A DNA stretch of 64,000 nucleotides from Haematobia irritans (GCF_050003625.1 NC_134398.1:91301913-91365912); one strand, 5' to 3'. Shown: positions 41,028-52,912, counted from the first letter of the stretch. A program made the numbers and translations. Notes: a model not told the origin generated them from the letters alone.

Positions 41028-42569
41028 TGTTCTGGGTTTCACATGAACGACTTGCAGTGAATTGTTCCCGTAGGGGTTGTTCTGCATGCAACTTTTCACC
41101 TCACAGATGGGAGAACTTTGCACGGACAATTTTTTTATTGCATTCTTCTATATTTGCAAAACGAAGGATTTAAAACCAAAGTAAATTATTTATTTTGAAT
41201 CTATCATATGTTTTCTATGTGCTTCATAAGTATTTGATGATAAAATAGCACAAAAGACCTCTTAAAAACAAAATTTAAAAATGTATCACAAATTGTCCAA
41301 GATTCCCCTCTCACTTGTTGCAAAAAAATGGTGGTTGCTTAAAAGCAGCTGATTTTGTGTAAGTTCGAAATGACGGTGTTGCAAGAGTTTGAGAAAGCGC
41401 ATTGAAACTTTTATAATTGAGATAATGCTTGTTAATTATTAACGAATTTTGTATGAATACGATTAGTCTTACATTTAAAATAAAAACAAATTACTTTTTG
41501 AAATATCAAATCAAATAATTGAAAACAATATTTTTGAACCCAAAATTTCTTTAAACGATTGGGCAACATTACATCTGCAAAGCGTCACAGGCAAGAGTCA
41601 GTCAAGCATAATAAACTGCGGCAACATTTCTCGCCGTCGGTACAAAAATATTTTACTTCAAAAAAATTATTTCTTGTATTTACTAAAAAAGATTAACATA
41701 CAAAATATTCGGCAATTTTGAATTTGTAATGCGATGAAAATTAATTAATTTCATTTGTAGTCGATTTTATTGCGAACATAACGATTATTTCTAACGGCGT
41801 TAAAAGTTTTTGCGCATCGTCTTAAATCTTCAAATTAGTTGCTCGTCTCTGAACTCTTACAAAAGTAAACAAAATTAAATTGAAAAAAATATAACTTTGA
41901 TGCATTTATTTCTACAGAACTCATATCCATTGTAATCCACGATTGTATCCGTGATCCTCTATGGCATTTGAAACTTTCCACAATATTTTACAAAACGTAG
42001 TTCTTCCAATGTTTAGATACATATCATTGGCTATAACTCCTTGAAAAGAACCAACTGCAAAAAACCTTAAAGCAGCCGCCACTTGAATTGGGGCTGGTAT
42101 GGACCCATGTCCAAGATATGGAGAAATCTTGTCAAGAATAAGCGAAAATCCTTCCTTGTTCAAACGGAATAAGCCCACAAAACTAAAAAAATAAAAGAAG
42201 TCAGCCGAGTAAATATTATAAAGTCATCTTACCATGAATTTGGAATATCCATTGGATTTGTAACATCGCGCAATCGGCGCCTTTGTATCCGTGTGTCAGA
42301 AAATGAGTTTCTTCGTATACCATTAACCATTAACAAAAACGAAGCAGGCATTTTGATTTTTTTCCAAAAAATTTGAAAAATACTTAGTTTATGACAGCAA
42401 TGTAAACAACTTGTTTACTTTTTTCTGCAAACCATATGATTTGCAGATTTTCATTTTTCGGCAAGCGAATTCGAAAAATCTTGTTTCACGGGAAACACAG
42501 AACAACTAAAAATTTTTGGTGGGAGATGCATGTGAGAGGTGAAATCTCTGTCACGTGAAACCCAGAACA
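41028..42569 (-). mobile_element. PIF/Harbinger-like element, internally deleted
   Basis: Inverted ends TGTTCTGGGTTTCACATGAA and the inverse of TGTTCTGGGTTTCACGTGAC bracket 1542 bp. Adjacent TA lies on both sides; the true duplication may be 3 bp. Two exons of a HARBI1-like protein read on the minus strand. The DDE nuclease part is absent, so this copy cannot transpose by itself. Confidence 0.75.
41918..42351 (-). pseudogene. Harbinger transposase N-terminal portion, two exons
   Basis: Exon 1 is 42233-42351, from the ATG to the donor G|GTAAGA. Exon 2 is 41918-42182, after TTTTTTTAG. The junction is in phase. The protein has R-R-L-R-D-V-x-N-P-M, F-R-L-N-K-E-G-F, then I-Q-V-A-A-A-L-R-F-F-A-V-G-S-F-Q and T-F-C-K-I-L-W-K-V-S-N-A-I, which fit the helical DNA-binding half of HARBI1-like transposases. 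It stops at about 125 residues instead of about 350. Confidence 0.8.
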
Positions 42570-42985
42570 TACATTATTATTAAGGTGGAAGATAAACTAA
42601 ATAATTCTTATTGTGTATAGTCGAAGCTCGGTTTTACGAACGATATATTGTCAGGCCCTTTCGTTATTTAGAAAAATTCGTTAAATCGAACTGAAATTTA
42701 AAACGTTTTAAAATCGTTAACTTGGAAATTCGTAGTTTTTGGTCTTACAACAACACAGATAAAAATAAATTTGAGAACCAATAACTTTTTTTGGAAAACC
42801 AACGTTGTTAATTTTCCTGCAACAAATTAAGTTGTAATTTTAATAACCATTATTACAAATAAGTTGTTAGCAATCCTTGTCATCAGAAGGCAACAAATAA
42901 TTTGTGTTCTCAACAACCTAATTTGTAAGTAATTTGTTGAGCACCAAATATTACAAAATATTTGTTGTTGAACGTTACGTTTAAA
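42570..42985. other. Start of a decayed repeat, no gene
   Basis: From about 42751 a possible end, CACAGATAAAAATAAATTTG, pairs weakly with ACACAAAAAATAACC (inverse) near 44646. AACAAATT/ACAACAAAT words are repeated. The whole of 42751-44647 may be one TIR element with MITE-G inserted. Confidence 0.35.
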
Positions 42986-43171
42986 GGTGAGTACTAAGTG
43001 CGAGTTTAGCCGCTAAAGTGAAAATCAGCAAATCAAGGCATAAAATTATACATATTTGTTGCAAATTTTATCATAACTTGACGGGGAATAGCCCAAGGCA
43101 AATTTTAACAAAGTTTGTAATCCTTAAAATGGATTGTTAAAGAAAAGTAATCGTGAAAAAATTACGATTTT
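42986..43171. mobile_element. MITE-G, truncated, inverted copy
   Basis: It reads as the inverse of the right three quarters of copy 2, starting with AAAGGTGAGTACTAAGTGCG and ending in AAAAAATTACGATTTT. It lies immediately beside copy 2, giving an extended foldback of some 420 bp. Confidence 0.75.
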
Positions 43172-43406
43172 AAGGTGGGTATTAAGTTCGAGTTTAGCCG
43201 CTAAAAACGTCATTTTTTCACGATTACTTTTCTTTAATAATCCATTTTAAGGAATACAAACTTTGTGAAAATTTGCTTTGGTCTTTTCCCCATCAAGTTA
43301 TAATAAAATTTGCAACAAATACGTATAATTTCATGCATTTTTCTTACTGATTTAGTTTTCACTTTAGCGATTTTAGCGGCTAAACTCGAACTTAATACCC
43401 ACCTTT
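43172..43406. mobile_element. MITE-G, copy 2
   Basis: Terminal inverted repeats AAGGTGGGTATTAAGTTCGA...inverse, about 33 bp, essentially perfect. Directly after it a partial end (TTTAGCGGCTAAACTCG) is duplicated at 43407-43435. Confidence 0.85.
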
Positions 43407-44097
43407 AGCGGCTAAACTCGAACTTAATACCCAACTTAACCCTCAACAAATATTTTGGAATTTGTACGAAAATATTTGTATATGGTTTGTTGAACGTCTA
43501 TTTATAATCTGTAACAAATTTATTGGTGTCGTCAACAAAAATGTGATTTGTTTGCATTTGTTAATAAGCCCAAAAATTTTGTTTTTTTTAATTATTCCCT
43601 GTAAACTTCAAGTAAATCGGAGTAATTTAGATTTTGCGCAATTGGTTTAAAAAAGGGACAACCCCTTCCCCGATCAAATATCGTCAAAAAAATTGGAGTT
43701 TGTCGTTCAGAGACAACCTTAAATTTCCCTGAAATTCAAGAAAATTTTCTCCATTGCTCAAAATGTCGGGTAAGACGAGGTCCCCGAGTTTTTTTCCTGT
43801 ACTTAAAAAAAGGAGGTCTCCCTCCCCGACCAAATATCAGAAATTTTCATCACATGATCGCTCTCCACGTTCTCTACCAATTTCAAGTGTATCGGTTCAG
43901 CCGTTTATATAAAGACGTCGTACAACAAACACATTTAAGAAACCAAGAAATAAATGCTTTTCTGTATTCTCTCATGGGTGATCCCTTTGCTTGCTATGTT
44001 ATAAAACACGTGCTCATATTCATTTTGTTCTAAAGGTATTCTTCGCATACTTTGTTTTAGCTTTCGTACACATTCTCAGCGATGTGTGCGTCACCAG

Positions 44098-44480
44098 CAA
44101 GGACCATAGAAAAGGAAGATGTGAATTGGGCTTTGATAGTGTTAGTACCAGAAACAAGAGATTAGTCCCATATTTGTAGGAAAGGCGCTTCGAACTTACT
44201 GGTTTGATGCAGACAATTTTTATTTTGCTATCTTCTCAAATTTCTGTGTCGATTGTACTAAATTATTAATTAAATGTTTCATGAAGTGTTTTTGTTCTTT
44301 TAAAAGTTAAAAAAATTGCTAAAATAAGTGAATTGGCTTTTGTTACGAATGCAAAATGAAAAGAGAAACCGAAAAAAGTTGCAACTTCTCATCGAACATG
44401 TATGGGACTAATCTCGAGAAAAAAAATAACAATAAGCCGAATTCACATCTTCCTTTTCTACGGTCTTTGGTCACCAGTCT
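44098..44480. repeat. Inverted repeat with 80 bp arms
   Basis: GACCATAGAAAAGGAAGATG through GATTAGTCCCATAT (44102-44174) is mirrored at 44396-44475. ORFs of about 60 codons at 43991 and 44356 overlap it and lack similarity to known proteins. Confidence 0.65.
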
Positions 44481-44723
44481 TGTTAATTTTGTTTTTGTTT
44501 TCATATCTATAGCCGTCAACTATTTTCTCAACATACCAATTTGTTGATTTTACAGTTTTCTTTGTCAAGCTTCTACGAACACATTTTTTACAGTTTTTAC
44601 ATACAAATAAAGTTGTTATTATTTATTTGCGGTTATTTTTTGTGTGTAGTAAGCACTGGATAAAATTAAGGTTAGATACGTATTTAAACGACATCTTTAC
44701 TTAAAATAGTCCCTTAAAAGTGA

Positions 44724-45726
44724 ACTATTGTATACGAAAAATGAACAAACCCAAAGTAAGAATGACCATGATTTGGCGCCAAAGATTTTGTTCATCCAGA
44801 TAAGTTCATGATTTTCTTATAAATTACTTCATGTATTGCATCGTACTTTAGTTCATTATTACTACGCTGTGGGAAGCATGTACTCACACTCATTCAAAAT
44901 ATTCCTGCTATCCTGAAAAATTAACATTTGCGAAACCTATATTAAGAAATTGGTGTCAAATAAACGGTTTGTCACTATAATTTTCAAAAAAGAAAAGAAA
45001 TTAATTAAGAAAATTTTCGTACAAAAAAAGTAAATTTTCTATAACTACCTGTACTTTATTTCGAAAAATTATTGTTATATTACACAAAACTATGGCTTAT
45101 GATATATAATAAAGGAAATATTTCTTTTATTGTATATGGACCCATATGATTATTTTTTTATTTCGACAAAAGTTTAAGACGTCAAAATCATATGTTTATG
45201 GTGGTTGTAGCTCTCCAATGGCACACCGAAAAAAAAGTAAATTGTTTTATAGGAAGAATGAACTAACCCGCGCGAAAATTGAACTATTTTGTACTCCATG
45301 TTTTGAGATTTCCAGGAAGTGTTGTTAAAACCATGAACATTTAGTACCATGTTGTACTTTTTAACCGTTTTCTCGAAATTACTCCCTCTCATTGAAAAAA
45401 AAATTAACTAAAAGTAAATAAGAAAATCATTGGCGCCAAATCATGACCATTTTACCCATACAGTAGTTCATTCTTACTATTTTTGGGAATCGTACGTAAA
45501 TTTTCATTTGTTTTAGTTAAAAATTAACTTATGTGTACGGTAATTGAACTTTATACTCGCGTTTAGTTCATAAAATGTTTGAGACATACTTAAAAAATCG
45601 AAAATTTCATTGGACTGTGGAAAATTTCGCAAAAAATAATAAAATTGAACTACAAAAAAATAATTTTTTGCAATAAAAATAAGTTTAATTTGGCATTAGT
45701 TTAACTACGGACATTTTTTTTCTGTG
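44724..45726. mobile_element. Foldback element related to F3
   Basis: The right end is the inverse of CACAGAAAAAAAATG, flanked by CA (45727-45728), like F3. Inner inverted arms with GTAAGAATGACC and TTTGGCGCCAA lie near 44756 and 45430. The left terminus was not identified. No protein. Confidence 0.5.
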
Positions 45727-45821
45727 CACTGCATAGCAAATACATCTAAAACCAACTCACGCATTCATAGCTGGAGAAATTTTCGAAGATGACTTTAGTA
45801 TCTAGATAACATATCCCAGTC

Positions 45822-46236
45822 CCAAAATACCACTCACATCAGTTTTTAAACTGCATCATGAATTGTTTTTGTTAATAGCTGGCGAAGAGCCATTTGACTT
45901 ATTTCCATTCTTAGCTTTGGTGGGTATTATAGTCTTATTTGTCTCATATCGGCGTTCCTCGGATGAATTATCCTCTTCACAATCACTCATAGGTGACGCA
46001 ATTAAATTTGAACCTTCATTTTTCTCTGTCCAAAATACCACTCACATCAGTTTTTAAACTGCATCATGAATTGTTTTTGTTAATAGCTGGCGAAGAGCCA
46101 TTTGACTTATTTCCATTCTTAGCTTTGGTGGGTATTATAGTCTTATTTGTCTCATATCGGCGTTCCTCGGATGAATTATCCTCTTCACAATCACTCATAG
46201 GTGACGCAATTAAATTTGAACCTTCATTTTTCTCTG
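45822..46236 (-). repeat. Perfect 207 bp tandem duplication with an exon-like frame
   Basis: Bases 45822-46028 and 46030-46236 are identical by eye, offset 208. On the minus strand each copy encodes an acidic/polar frame (S-D-C-E-E-D-N-S-S-E-E-R-R-Y) of some 55 codons. The frame is preceded by an AG (CAAATCCAG at the distal copy) and followed after a stop by the donor-like GAT|GTGAGT. It may be a duplicated exon, possibly of the same minus-strand WD40 gene, or only repeat DNA. Exact identity implies a very recent event or an assembly artefact. Confidence 0.6.
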
Positions 46237-46344
46237 GATTTGAATTCTTTTTTTTTTTCAGGACATTTGAAAGAATAAATAATTGCCAATTTTTTTATCA
46301 GCTGATTTTGACTTCTTAAAATTGTAAACAACATAAATAATTTT

Positions 46345-46459
46345 CACTATTTCCCCAAATATTATGATGTGAATTTGCATCACATCCCATAATGAGTTGT
46401 GTCTTCGTTTTGAGTGACTCCCCAACCAAGGTCCTAACGGCACATGGGGGCATCTCCCA
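46345..46459 (-). pseudogene. LOA copy D, endonuclease piece
   Basis: On the minus strand, P-C-A-V-R-T-L-V-G-E-S-L-K-T-K and I-M-G-C-D-A-N-S-H-H match copy B at 38140-38260. Cut at 46459 by F1 copy b. Confidence 0.85.
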
Positions 46460-47434
46460 CACGGATGAAAAAGACTGTTTTTCATATGTTTGGCTATAAA
46501 CATTATATGTTTGGAACACAAATTTTTAAACACAATATTTTTGAGTGCAAGCATATAATGTTCATAAGCTAGCATAACATGTTTGGGACATATATGTTAA
46601 TATGTTAGAACATATTATGTTTGGGACATAAAATGTTTGTAAATATAATATGCTTGGATGCAAACATATATTAATTTAGAAATAGCCTATAAACATATAT
46701 GTGTTTAGTAGCTTGGAGCGCTATTTAACAGGGAGCGATATTGAATTAAGTTGGTGGTTGTTGCTTGTTATTACATAATTAACATTTTATTTTCCCTTGG
46801 GCAATTGATCAGCTACTTCTTTGATCCTTACAAACTGTGTGGTCCGCTGTTCGAATCCCCGTCCGGCAAAAGGTAAAATTAAAATAAAAAAATCATAAAA
46901 TTGAATAATTTCTTCTACAATGTTTGTATTACAGAAAAAGGTGCTAAGAACTAAAAAATCTCGTGGAAGTGAGAAAGATGTGAGGGAATATACAATTAGG
47001 CAGAAACAAAATTTTGAGCATTCAGGTCGAAAACCTATGTTGTTAGCACCTATATTACCTGTTTATTTTCATAATTCATTATGATTGTAAATATATAAAT
47101 AAATAAATAAAATTTTGAGCACAAATTGTTTGGGAGAATTTTTTTTAAGCATATAATATTTTTGGGTGCAGAATGCTTCCAAACATATTATATGTTCACA
47201 TAATAACATATTGTTTTTTGGAAGACAACATTATTGAATTTGGATGCAAAAATACAAAATGTTTGGAACTTAGACTACCCAAACATATATTGTTTAGACC
47301 AATATGCTTTCAAACATATTATATATTGGAAGAGATCAATCATATAAATGTTTGGGCAATACCCAAAAATGTATATGCTTGAAGCAAAATATGTTTGGGA
47401 GTATATGTTACAGAAGCGATTTTTTGTGAGGGTG
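46460..47434. mobile_element. Family F1 element, copy b
   Basis: Ends CACGGATGAAAAAGACTG and the inverse of CACCCTCACAAAAAATCGC. The flanking dinucleotide is CA on both sides (46458-46459, 47435-47436). It is 975 bp, the same as copy c in the opposite orientation. A tRNA-like module lies at 46810-46880. Confidence 0.8.
46810..46880 (+). repeat. tRNA-like segment in F1 copy b
   Basis: Box B-like GTTCGAATCCCCG with upstream ATCAGCTACTTCTTTGATCC. The module that follows ends at about 47005 (GAGGGAATATACAATTAG). Confidence 0.5.
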
Positions 47435-47436
47435 CA

Positions 47437-47481
47437 GTCATGTCCCATGTAGACTGGCTATCTACAGTCTGCATGGCTATT
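47437..47481 (-). pseudogene. LOA copy D, small endonuclease piece
   Basis: TCATGTCCCATGTAGAC then ACTGGC...TCTGCATGGC match copy B (38262-38342) with an internal deletion. It ends at mini-me copy B. Confidence 0.75.
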
Positions 47482-48780
47482 TATACCCTTCACCACTACT
47501 GTGGTATAATAAGTTTGTGCATTTGTATGTAACGCCAAGAAGGAAAAGTCTGAGACCCACCGTTTAGTATACCGATCGTCTTAGAATTAAATTCTGAGTC
47601 GATTTAGCGATGTCCGTCTGTCTGTCTGTCTGTTGATGTATTTTTGTGTGCAAAGTACAGCTCGCAGTTTTAGTCCGATTGTCCTAAAATTTGGTATAGG
47701 GTCCTGTTTCGGCTCAAAGACGATCCCTATTGATTTTGGAAAAAATCGGTTCAGATTTAGATATAGCTGCCATATATATTTTTCACCGATCTGGTCATAA
47801 TTGGAGTGTATATCAACCGATCTTCCTCAAATTCCGTACATCCGAATATTTTATGAGTCTCGAAAAACTTGCAAAATATCAGCCAAATCGGTTCAGATTT
47901 AGATATAGCTCCCATATATAGCTTTCGCCCGATTTACACTCATTTGCCCACAGAGGCCAATTTTTTGCTCCGATTTAGTTGAAATTTTGCACAGGGAGTA
48001 GAATTAGCATTATAGCTATGCGTGTCAAATTTGGTTGAAATCGGTTCAGATTTAGATATAGCTCCCATATATAGCTTTCGCCCGATTTACACTCAAATGA
48101 CCACAGAGGCCAATTTTTTGCTCCGATTTAGTTGAAATTTTGCACAGGGAGTATAATTAGCATTGTGTTCAGATTTAGATATATCTCCCATATATAGCTT
48201 TCGCCCGATTTACACTCATATGACCGTAGAGGCCAATTTTTAACTCCGATTTAGTTGAAATTTTACACAGGGAGTAGAATTAGCATTGTAGCTATGCGTG
48301 CCAAATTTGGTTGAAATCGGTTCAGATTTAGATATAGCTCCCATATATATGTTTTTCTAATTTCGACAAAAATGGTCAAAATACCAACATTTTCCTTGTA
48401 AAATCGTCACTGCTTAGTCGAAAAGTTGTAAAAATGGCTCTAATTTTCCTAAACTTCTAATGCATATATATCGAGCGATAAATCATAAATAAACTTTTGC
48501 GAAGTTTTCTTAAAATTGCTCCAGATTTAAATGTTTCCCATATTTTTTTACTAATAGTGCATTAGCCGACTTAAATTTTGAGTCTATAGATTTTGTAGAA
48601 GTCTATCAAATTCTGTCCAGATCGAGTGATATTTAAATGTATGTATTTGGGACAAACCTTTATATATAGCCCCAACACATTTGACGGATGTGACATGGTA
48701 TCGAAAATTTAGATCTACAAAGTGGTGCAGGGTATAATATAGTCGGCCTCGCCCGACTTTAGACTTTCCTTACTTGTTTT
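47482..48780 (+). mobile_element. mini-me/DINE-1-like element, copy B
   Basis: Same termini as copy A (TATACCCTTCACCAC... and ...TTACTTGTTTT). It contains the ~100 bp block missing from copy A. The flanks both carry a version of ACTGGC...CAGTCTGCAT (47452-47477 and 48783-48808), perhaps a long target-site duplication. Confidence 0.8.
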
Positions 48781-48827
48781 AAACTGGCAACGACAGCGTC
48801 TGCATTGCACATTGAATAAGAACTATA
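48781..48827 (-). pseudogene. LOA copy D, small piece between insertions
   Basis: ACTGGCAACGACAGCG then GAATAAGAACTATA match copy B around 38317 and 38484, with a deletion between them. Confidence 0.75.
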
Positions 48828-49802
48828 CACCCTCACAAAAAATCGCTTCTGTAACATATACTCCCAAACATATTTTGCTTCAAGCATATACATTTTTGGG
48901 TATTGCCCAAACATTTATATGTTTGATCTCTTCCGATATATAATATGTTTGGAAGCATATTGGTCTAGACAATATATGTTTGGGTAGTCTAAGTTCCAAA
49001 CATTTTGTATTTTTGCATCCAAATTCAATAATGTTGTCTTCCAAAACAATATGTTATTATGTGAACATATAATATGTTTGGAAGCATTTTGCACCCAAAA
49101 ATATTATATGCTTAAAAAAATTCTCCCAAACAATATTGTGCTCAAAATTTTATTTATTTATTTATATATTTGCAATCATAATGAATTATGAAAATAAACA
49201 GGTAATATAGGTGCTAACAACATAGGTTTTCGACCTGAATGCTCAAAATTTTGTTTCTGCCTAATTGTATATTCCCCCACATCTTTCTCACGTCCACGAG
49301 ATTTTTTAGTTCTTAGCACCTTTTTCTGTAATACAAACATTGTAGAAGAAATTATTCAATTTTATGATTTTTTTTATTTTAATTTTACCTTTTGCCGGAC
49401 GGGGATTCGAACAGCGGACCACACAGTTTGTAAGGATCAAAGAAGTAGCTGATCAATTGCCCAAGGAAAAATAAAATGTTAATTTTGTAATAACAAGCAA
49501 CAACCACCAACTTAATTCAATATCGCTCCCTGTTAAATAGCGCTCCAAGCTACTAAACACATATATGTTTATAGGCTATTTCTAAATTAATATATGTTTG
49601 CATCCAAGCATATTATATTTACAAACATTTTATGTCCCAAACATAATATGTTCTAACATATTAACATATATGTCCCAAACATGTTATGCTAGTTTATGAA
49701 CATTATATGCTTGCACTCAAAAATATTGTGTTTAAAAATTTGTGTTCCAAACATATAATGTTTATGGCCAAACATATGAAAAACAGTCTTTTATCATCCG
49801 TG
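48828..49802. mobile_element. Family F1 element, copy c
   Basis: Ends CACCCTCACAAAAAATCGC and the inverse of CACGGATGATAAAAGACTG, with TA duplicated (48826-48827 and 49803-49804). The uninterrupted LOA sequence in copy B (GAACTATATCTATG at 38491) confirms the insertion point and the 2 bp duplication. Internal tRNA-like module on the minus strand at about 49395-49465. Confidence 0.9.
49395..49465 (-). repeat. tRNA-like segment in F1 copy c
   Basis: Minus strand GTTCGAATCCCCGTCCGG; same module as 46810-46880. Confidence 0.5.
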
Positions 49803-49804
49803 TA

Positions 49805-50000
49805 TCTATGTCTCCTTTCAATGGTGAATTTTTATCTGGAGGATCCATAGAACAATCACGATTTTCAACAATCATCACATCAGCCGTTTCGATGGAGTCA
49901 TCAAGAATGTTCTCTTCGCAAATCTCGGAAACAGTCGCAATAACCGTCGGTTCAACTTTGGTGAGTTTTGTGGCAGTAGAACCTCTTCTCACATACGGCA
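49805..50000 (-). pseudogene. LOA copy D, ORF1/ORF2 boundary piece
   Basis: It matches copy B at 38490-38720: on the minus strand the frame has T-K-L-T-K-V-E-P-T-V-I-A and D-D-S-I-E-T-A-D-V, the ORF1 C-terminus. It ends where F1 copy d begins (CACACACCTTC). Confidence 0.8.
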
Positions 50001-50324
50001 CACACACCTTCAAAAAATCGCTTCTCGAACATATGTTCCAAACATATTTAGCAGGAAGCACATATATTATTGGATATTGCCGAAACATTATTATGTTTGT
50101 TTTACGTGAACTTATTATGTGTTTGGAAGCATTTTGAGCCCAAAAATATTATATGCTTGGAAGAATTTTCTCCCAAGGAAGATTGTGCTCAAAAACCAAA
50201 ATTATTTCTGCCTAATTGCATATTCCCTCTCATCTTTCTCTCTTCCACGAGATACATTTTTCTGTAATACAAATAATGTTGAAGAAAATATTCAATTTTA
50301 TAAATTTGTTAAATTTTGCCTTTC

Positions 50325-50400
50325 GCCTGGACGGAGAATCGAACCGAGGACCACACATTTGGTAAGCCAACACACAAGCCACTGGGCTACGTAGCTGTAA
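50325..50400 (-). repeat. tRNA-like segment in copy d
   Basis: Minus strand box A-like TAGCCCAGTGGCTTG and box B-like GGTTCGATTCT; module as at 12683-12757. Confidence 0.55.
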
Positions 50401-50502
50401 TTGTAGTCAATAAACAATTATCGTTATAAGTTATATTTATATAGCATAGTTTGCGGCGCCAACGAGTCGATGCAAACATAATAAAAACATACATTTGTTG
50501 GC

Positions 50503-50580
50503 CACGTGGAACAATGGTTAGCAAATCTGCCTTGCACTCAAAGGGTCGTGGGTTTAATCCCTGTTCCGACCGGACACCAT
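50503..50580 (+). repeat. tRNA-like segment in copy d, plus strand
   Basis: Box A-like TGGAACAATGGTTAGC and box B-like GGTTTAATCCC; module as at 26873. The two tRNA-like segments diverge from a common ~100 bp middle. Confidence 0.55.
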
Positions 50581-51304
50581 TTTTTTACATTTAGTTTTAC
50601 ATATATTTCAAAAATATAAACGAAATGGAGTGAGCTTTTGGATAAAATATGTTTTTTTATTGCAAAAATAACAATTTGGTACCAAAAAAGTTTGAAATTT
50701 TCGATGAAATTAAAAAACTCTAACAAAAGAAGAACGTGAGGTTCAGAATAAACATAAATAATTTTACAATATACACATAAATTTATTTAGGCGTGAACTA
50801 TTTTTTGCTAGCATTTAACACCATTTTAAATCCATTTAAAATTTACCGTATTTAGATATACAAATAAATATGAGATATACAAATAAATATTTATTAACGA
50901 ATAATTTTGTGCTTAATTTTATTTTAACCTGTAAGGTCGGTCTAAAATGGCCTTTAATAATTAATTTTAATGAAAATAAACTTTTTCAATTGTCCTTCAC
51001 TTCACCAAAATGATAAACAAAACACCTGTCTACACAAATATAAAATGCTGCCCTCAAGGCAAAAATATTGCTGTTTTTTTTGTAATGTATATTCTCTTGG
51101 TCCCGAATGTTCTCTATTCTATTTCTCTATTCTCGTTACTCCGAATACCCATTTTAATGTTCAAATTAAATTATATTTAAACTTAAGCATATCAAATTTT
51201 TGGCGAAGCCTTAGTAACATGCCAAGCGCATAGCCAAAACAAATGAACACATAAAACTGCAACATACATGCAGTTTCACAGAAATGACTCTTTTGATTCT
51301 CTCA

Positions 51305-52222
51305 CACTCACAAAAAATCGCTTCTGTAACATATACCCCAAACACATTTTGCTTCAAGCATATACACTTTCAGGATTGGTCCAAACAAAATATTGTTTGT
51401 ATTGTTCAAACAAATTATGTTTCACCTTAGGGCATACATGGTAGTAAAAATGTTTAATGAAATTTGGTTATTTCCATTATTTTACTTGCAGTATACTCTC
51501 TAGTACGGTGTTCTCACCAAACATGTTTTGGGGTTTGAAATGTTTTCCCTCTATAAGCACTTCAAAACGAGTCGTTTTCGCCATACTAAAAAACAAGTTC
51601 AAAACACAAGTTTTCCTCCAAAACACGTCAATTTTAGAATATGAACCCTCCTAATTTGGAATATACTCCGAATAAAATACCCTATTCAAAATATATGTCA
51701 AAATACTGAAATAAGTTTCATAGAAAAAAAGAATAAACAAAGGCTTTTAAGAACATGGACTTGTGAAAATAACATCAAAATTTGTTTCCCTTTGCGGTCG
51801 CGGTAATTATTTGGACATAGGTTGCATATATGTGAATTTCGAGAAAATGTGAATTTCTAGTTTCCATGGTAACTGTCAAACTAAAACATCTCAACCCGGT
51901 GTGAACGGTGAAATGTTTTGGAAAAACGAATGAGGAAAACGAGTCGGTGGGAACATAGCATAGGCCTCTCTTTCTAAACACATATATGTTTATAGGCTAT
52001 TTCCAAATTAATATATGTTTCCATCTAAGCATATTATATTTACAAACATTTTATGTCCCAAACATAATATGTTCTAACATATTAACATATATGTCCCAAA
52101 CATGTTATGCAAATTTATGAACATTATATGCTTGCACTTAAAAATATTGTGTTAAAGAATTTGAGTTCCAAACTTATAATTTTTACACCCAAACATATGA
52201 AAAACAGTCTTTTTCGTCCGTG
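51305..52222. mobile_element. Family F1 element, copy e
   Basis: Ends CACTCACAAAAAATCGC and TTTTTCGTCCGTG. The paralogous DNA at 27970-28000 has no such element between CATTCTCTC and TTATGTTGATATC. A 450 bp block (51510-51960) with AACATGTTTTGGGG and GTGGGAACATAG inside resembles family F5. Confidence 0.7.
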
Positions 52223-52522
52223 TATGTTGATATCTTTCAACAACCCTCTCGGTTTCCATTTCTATTTCTTTCTCTATACTTTCTCCTTCCCTCTCTGTGG
52301 CTCTCTGAATAAAATATCACAACATATATATGTTTACTCGAAATTTGTAAATTAATATATGTTTACATTCACACACATTATTTTTATGAAACATTCATGT
52401 CCCAAACATCTATTCTAACATATTAACATATGTGTCCCAAACATTTAATGCTAGTTTAGGAACATTACATTTTTGCACTTAAATATATTGTGTTTATAAA
52501 TATATTGTTCCAAATCGCTTTT

Positions 52523-52912
52523 TTGAAAATAATTCTGCAACTTTGGAACGGAAAAAGATATCAACATAATTTTTTCTTTGTGTGAAAGTTATGTTCAGAA
52601 ATTAAAACATGATCCGCCTAAAAACGGGCCTTCTAGGACTCTACTTTGTTGAAATTTTACAAAAAAATAAATTGTGGGCCCATATCTCGCGAACTATAAA
52701 AGATTTTTTGTAGGGGTTTATAAGATCTATCCAGTAAAGAAAAAATCATCGATATCGGTCCATAAATGCGGTTTTGACAGCTAAAACAAAATTGCATACT
52801 CTCGAGGTGACCAACTTTCAACATCTACAGGTCAGCCCGTAGACCCACAAATTTGCAAAAAAATATGTTTATATCTTTATCCATTCCAAAGTTACAGAAT
52901 TATTTCCATAAA
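52523..52912. mobile_element. 390 bp foldback element
   Basis: Inverted arms of about 45 bp: AATAATTCTGCAACTTTGGA at the left and its near inverse at 52875-52912. No protein and no clear target duplication. Not otherwise present in the window. Confidence 0.75.

Larger units (their letters stand above)
50001..52522. mobile_element. Composite F1-type element, copy d, with a nested F1 copy
   Basis: Left end CACACACCTTCAAAAAATCGC next to CA. It then shares the tRNA-like pair and following DNA with F2 copy c and with 27230-28080. The right portion (52320-52520) is an F1 3' half. F1 copy e (51305-52222) is inserted within. The right terminus is missing where the next foldback element begins. Confidence 0.65.

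Noticed and set aside
43991..44547. Two small membrane proteins
   Set aside because: The ORFs overlap the arms of an inverted repeat and share no motif with known proteins.
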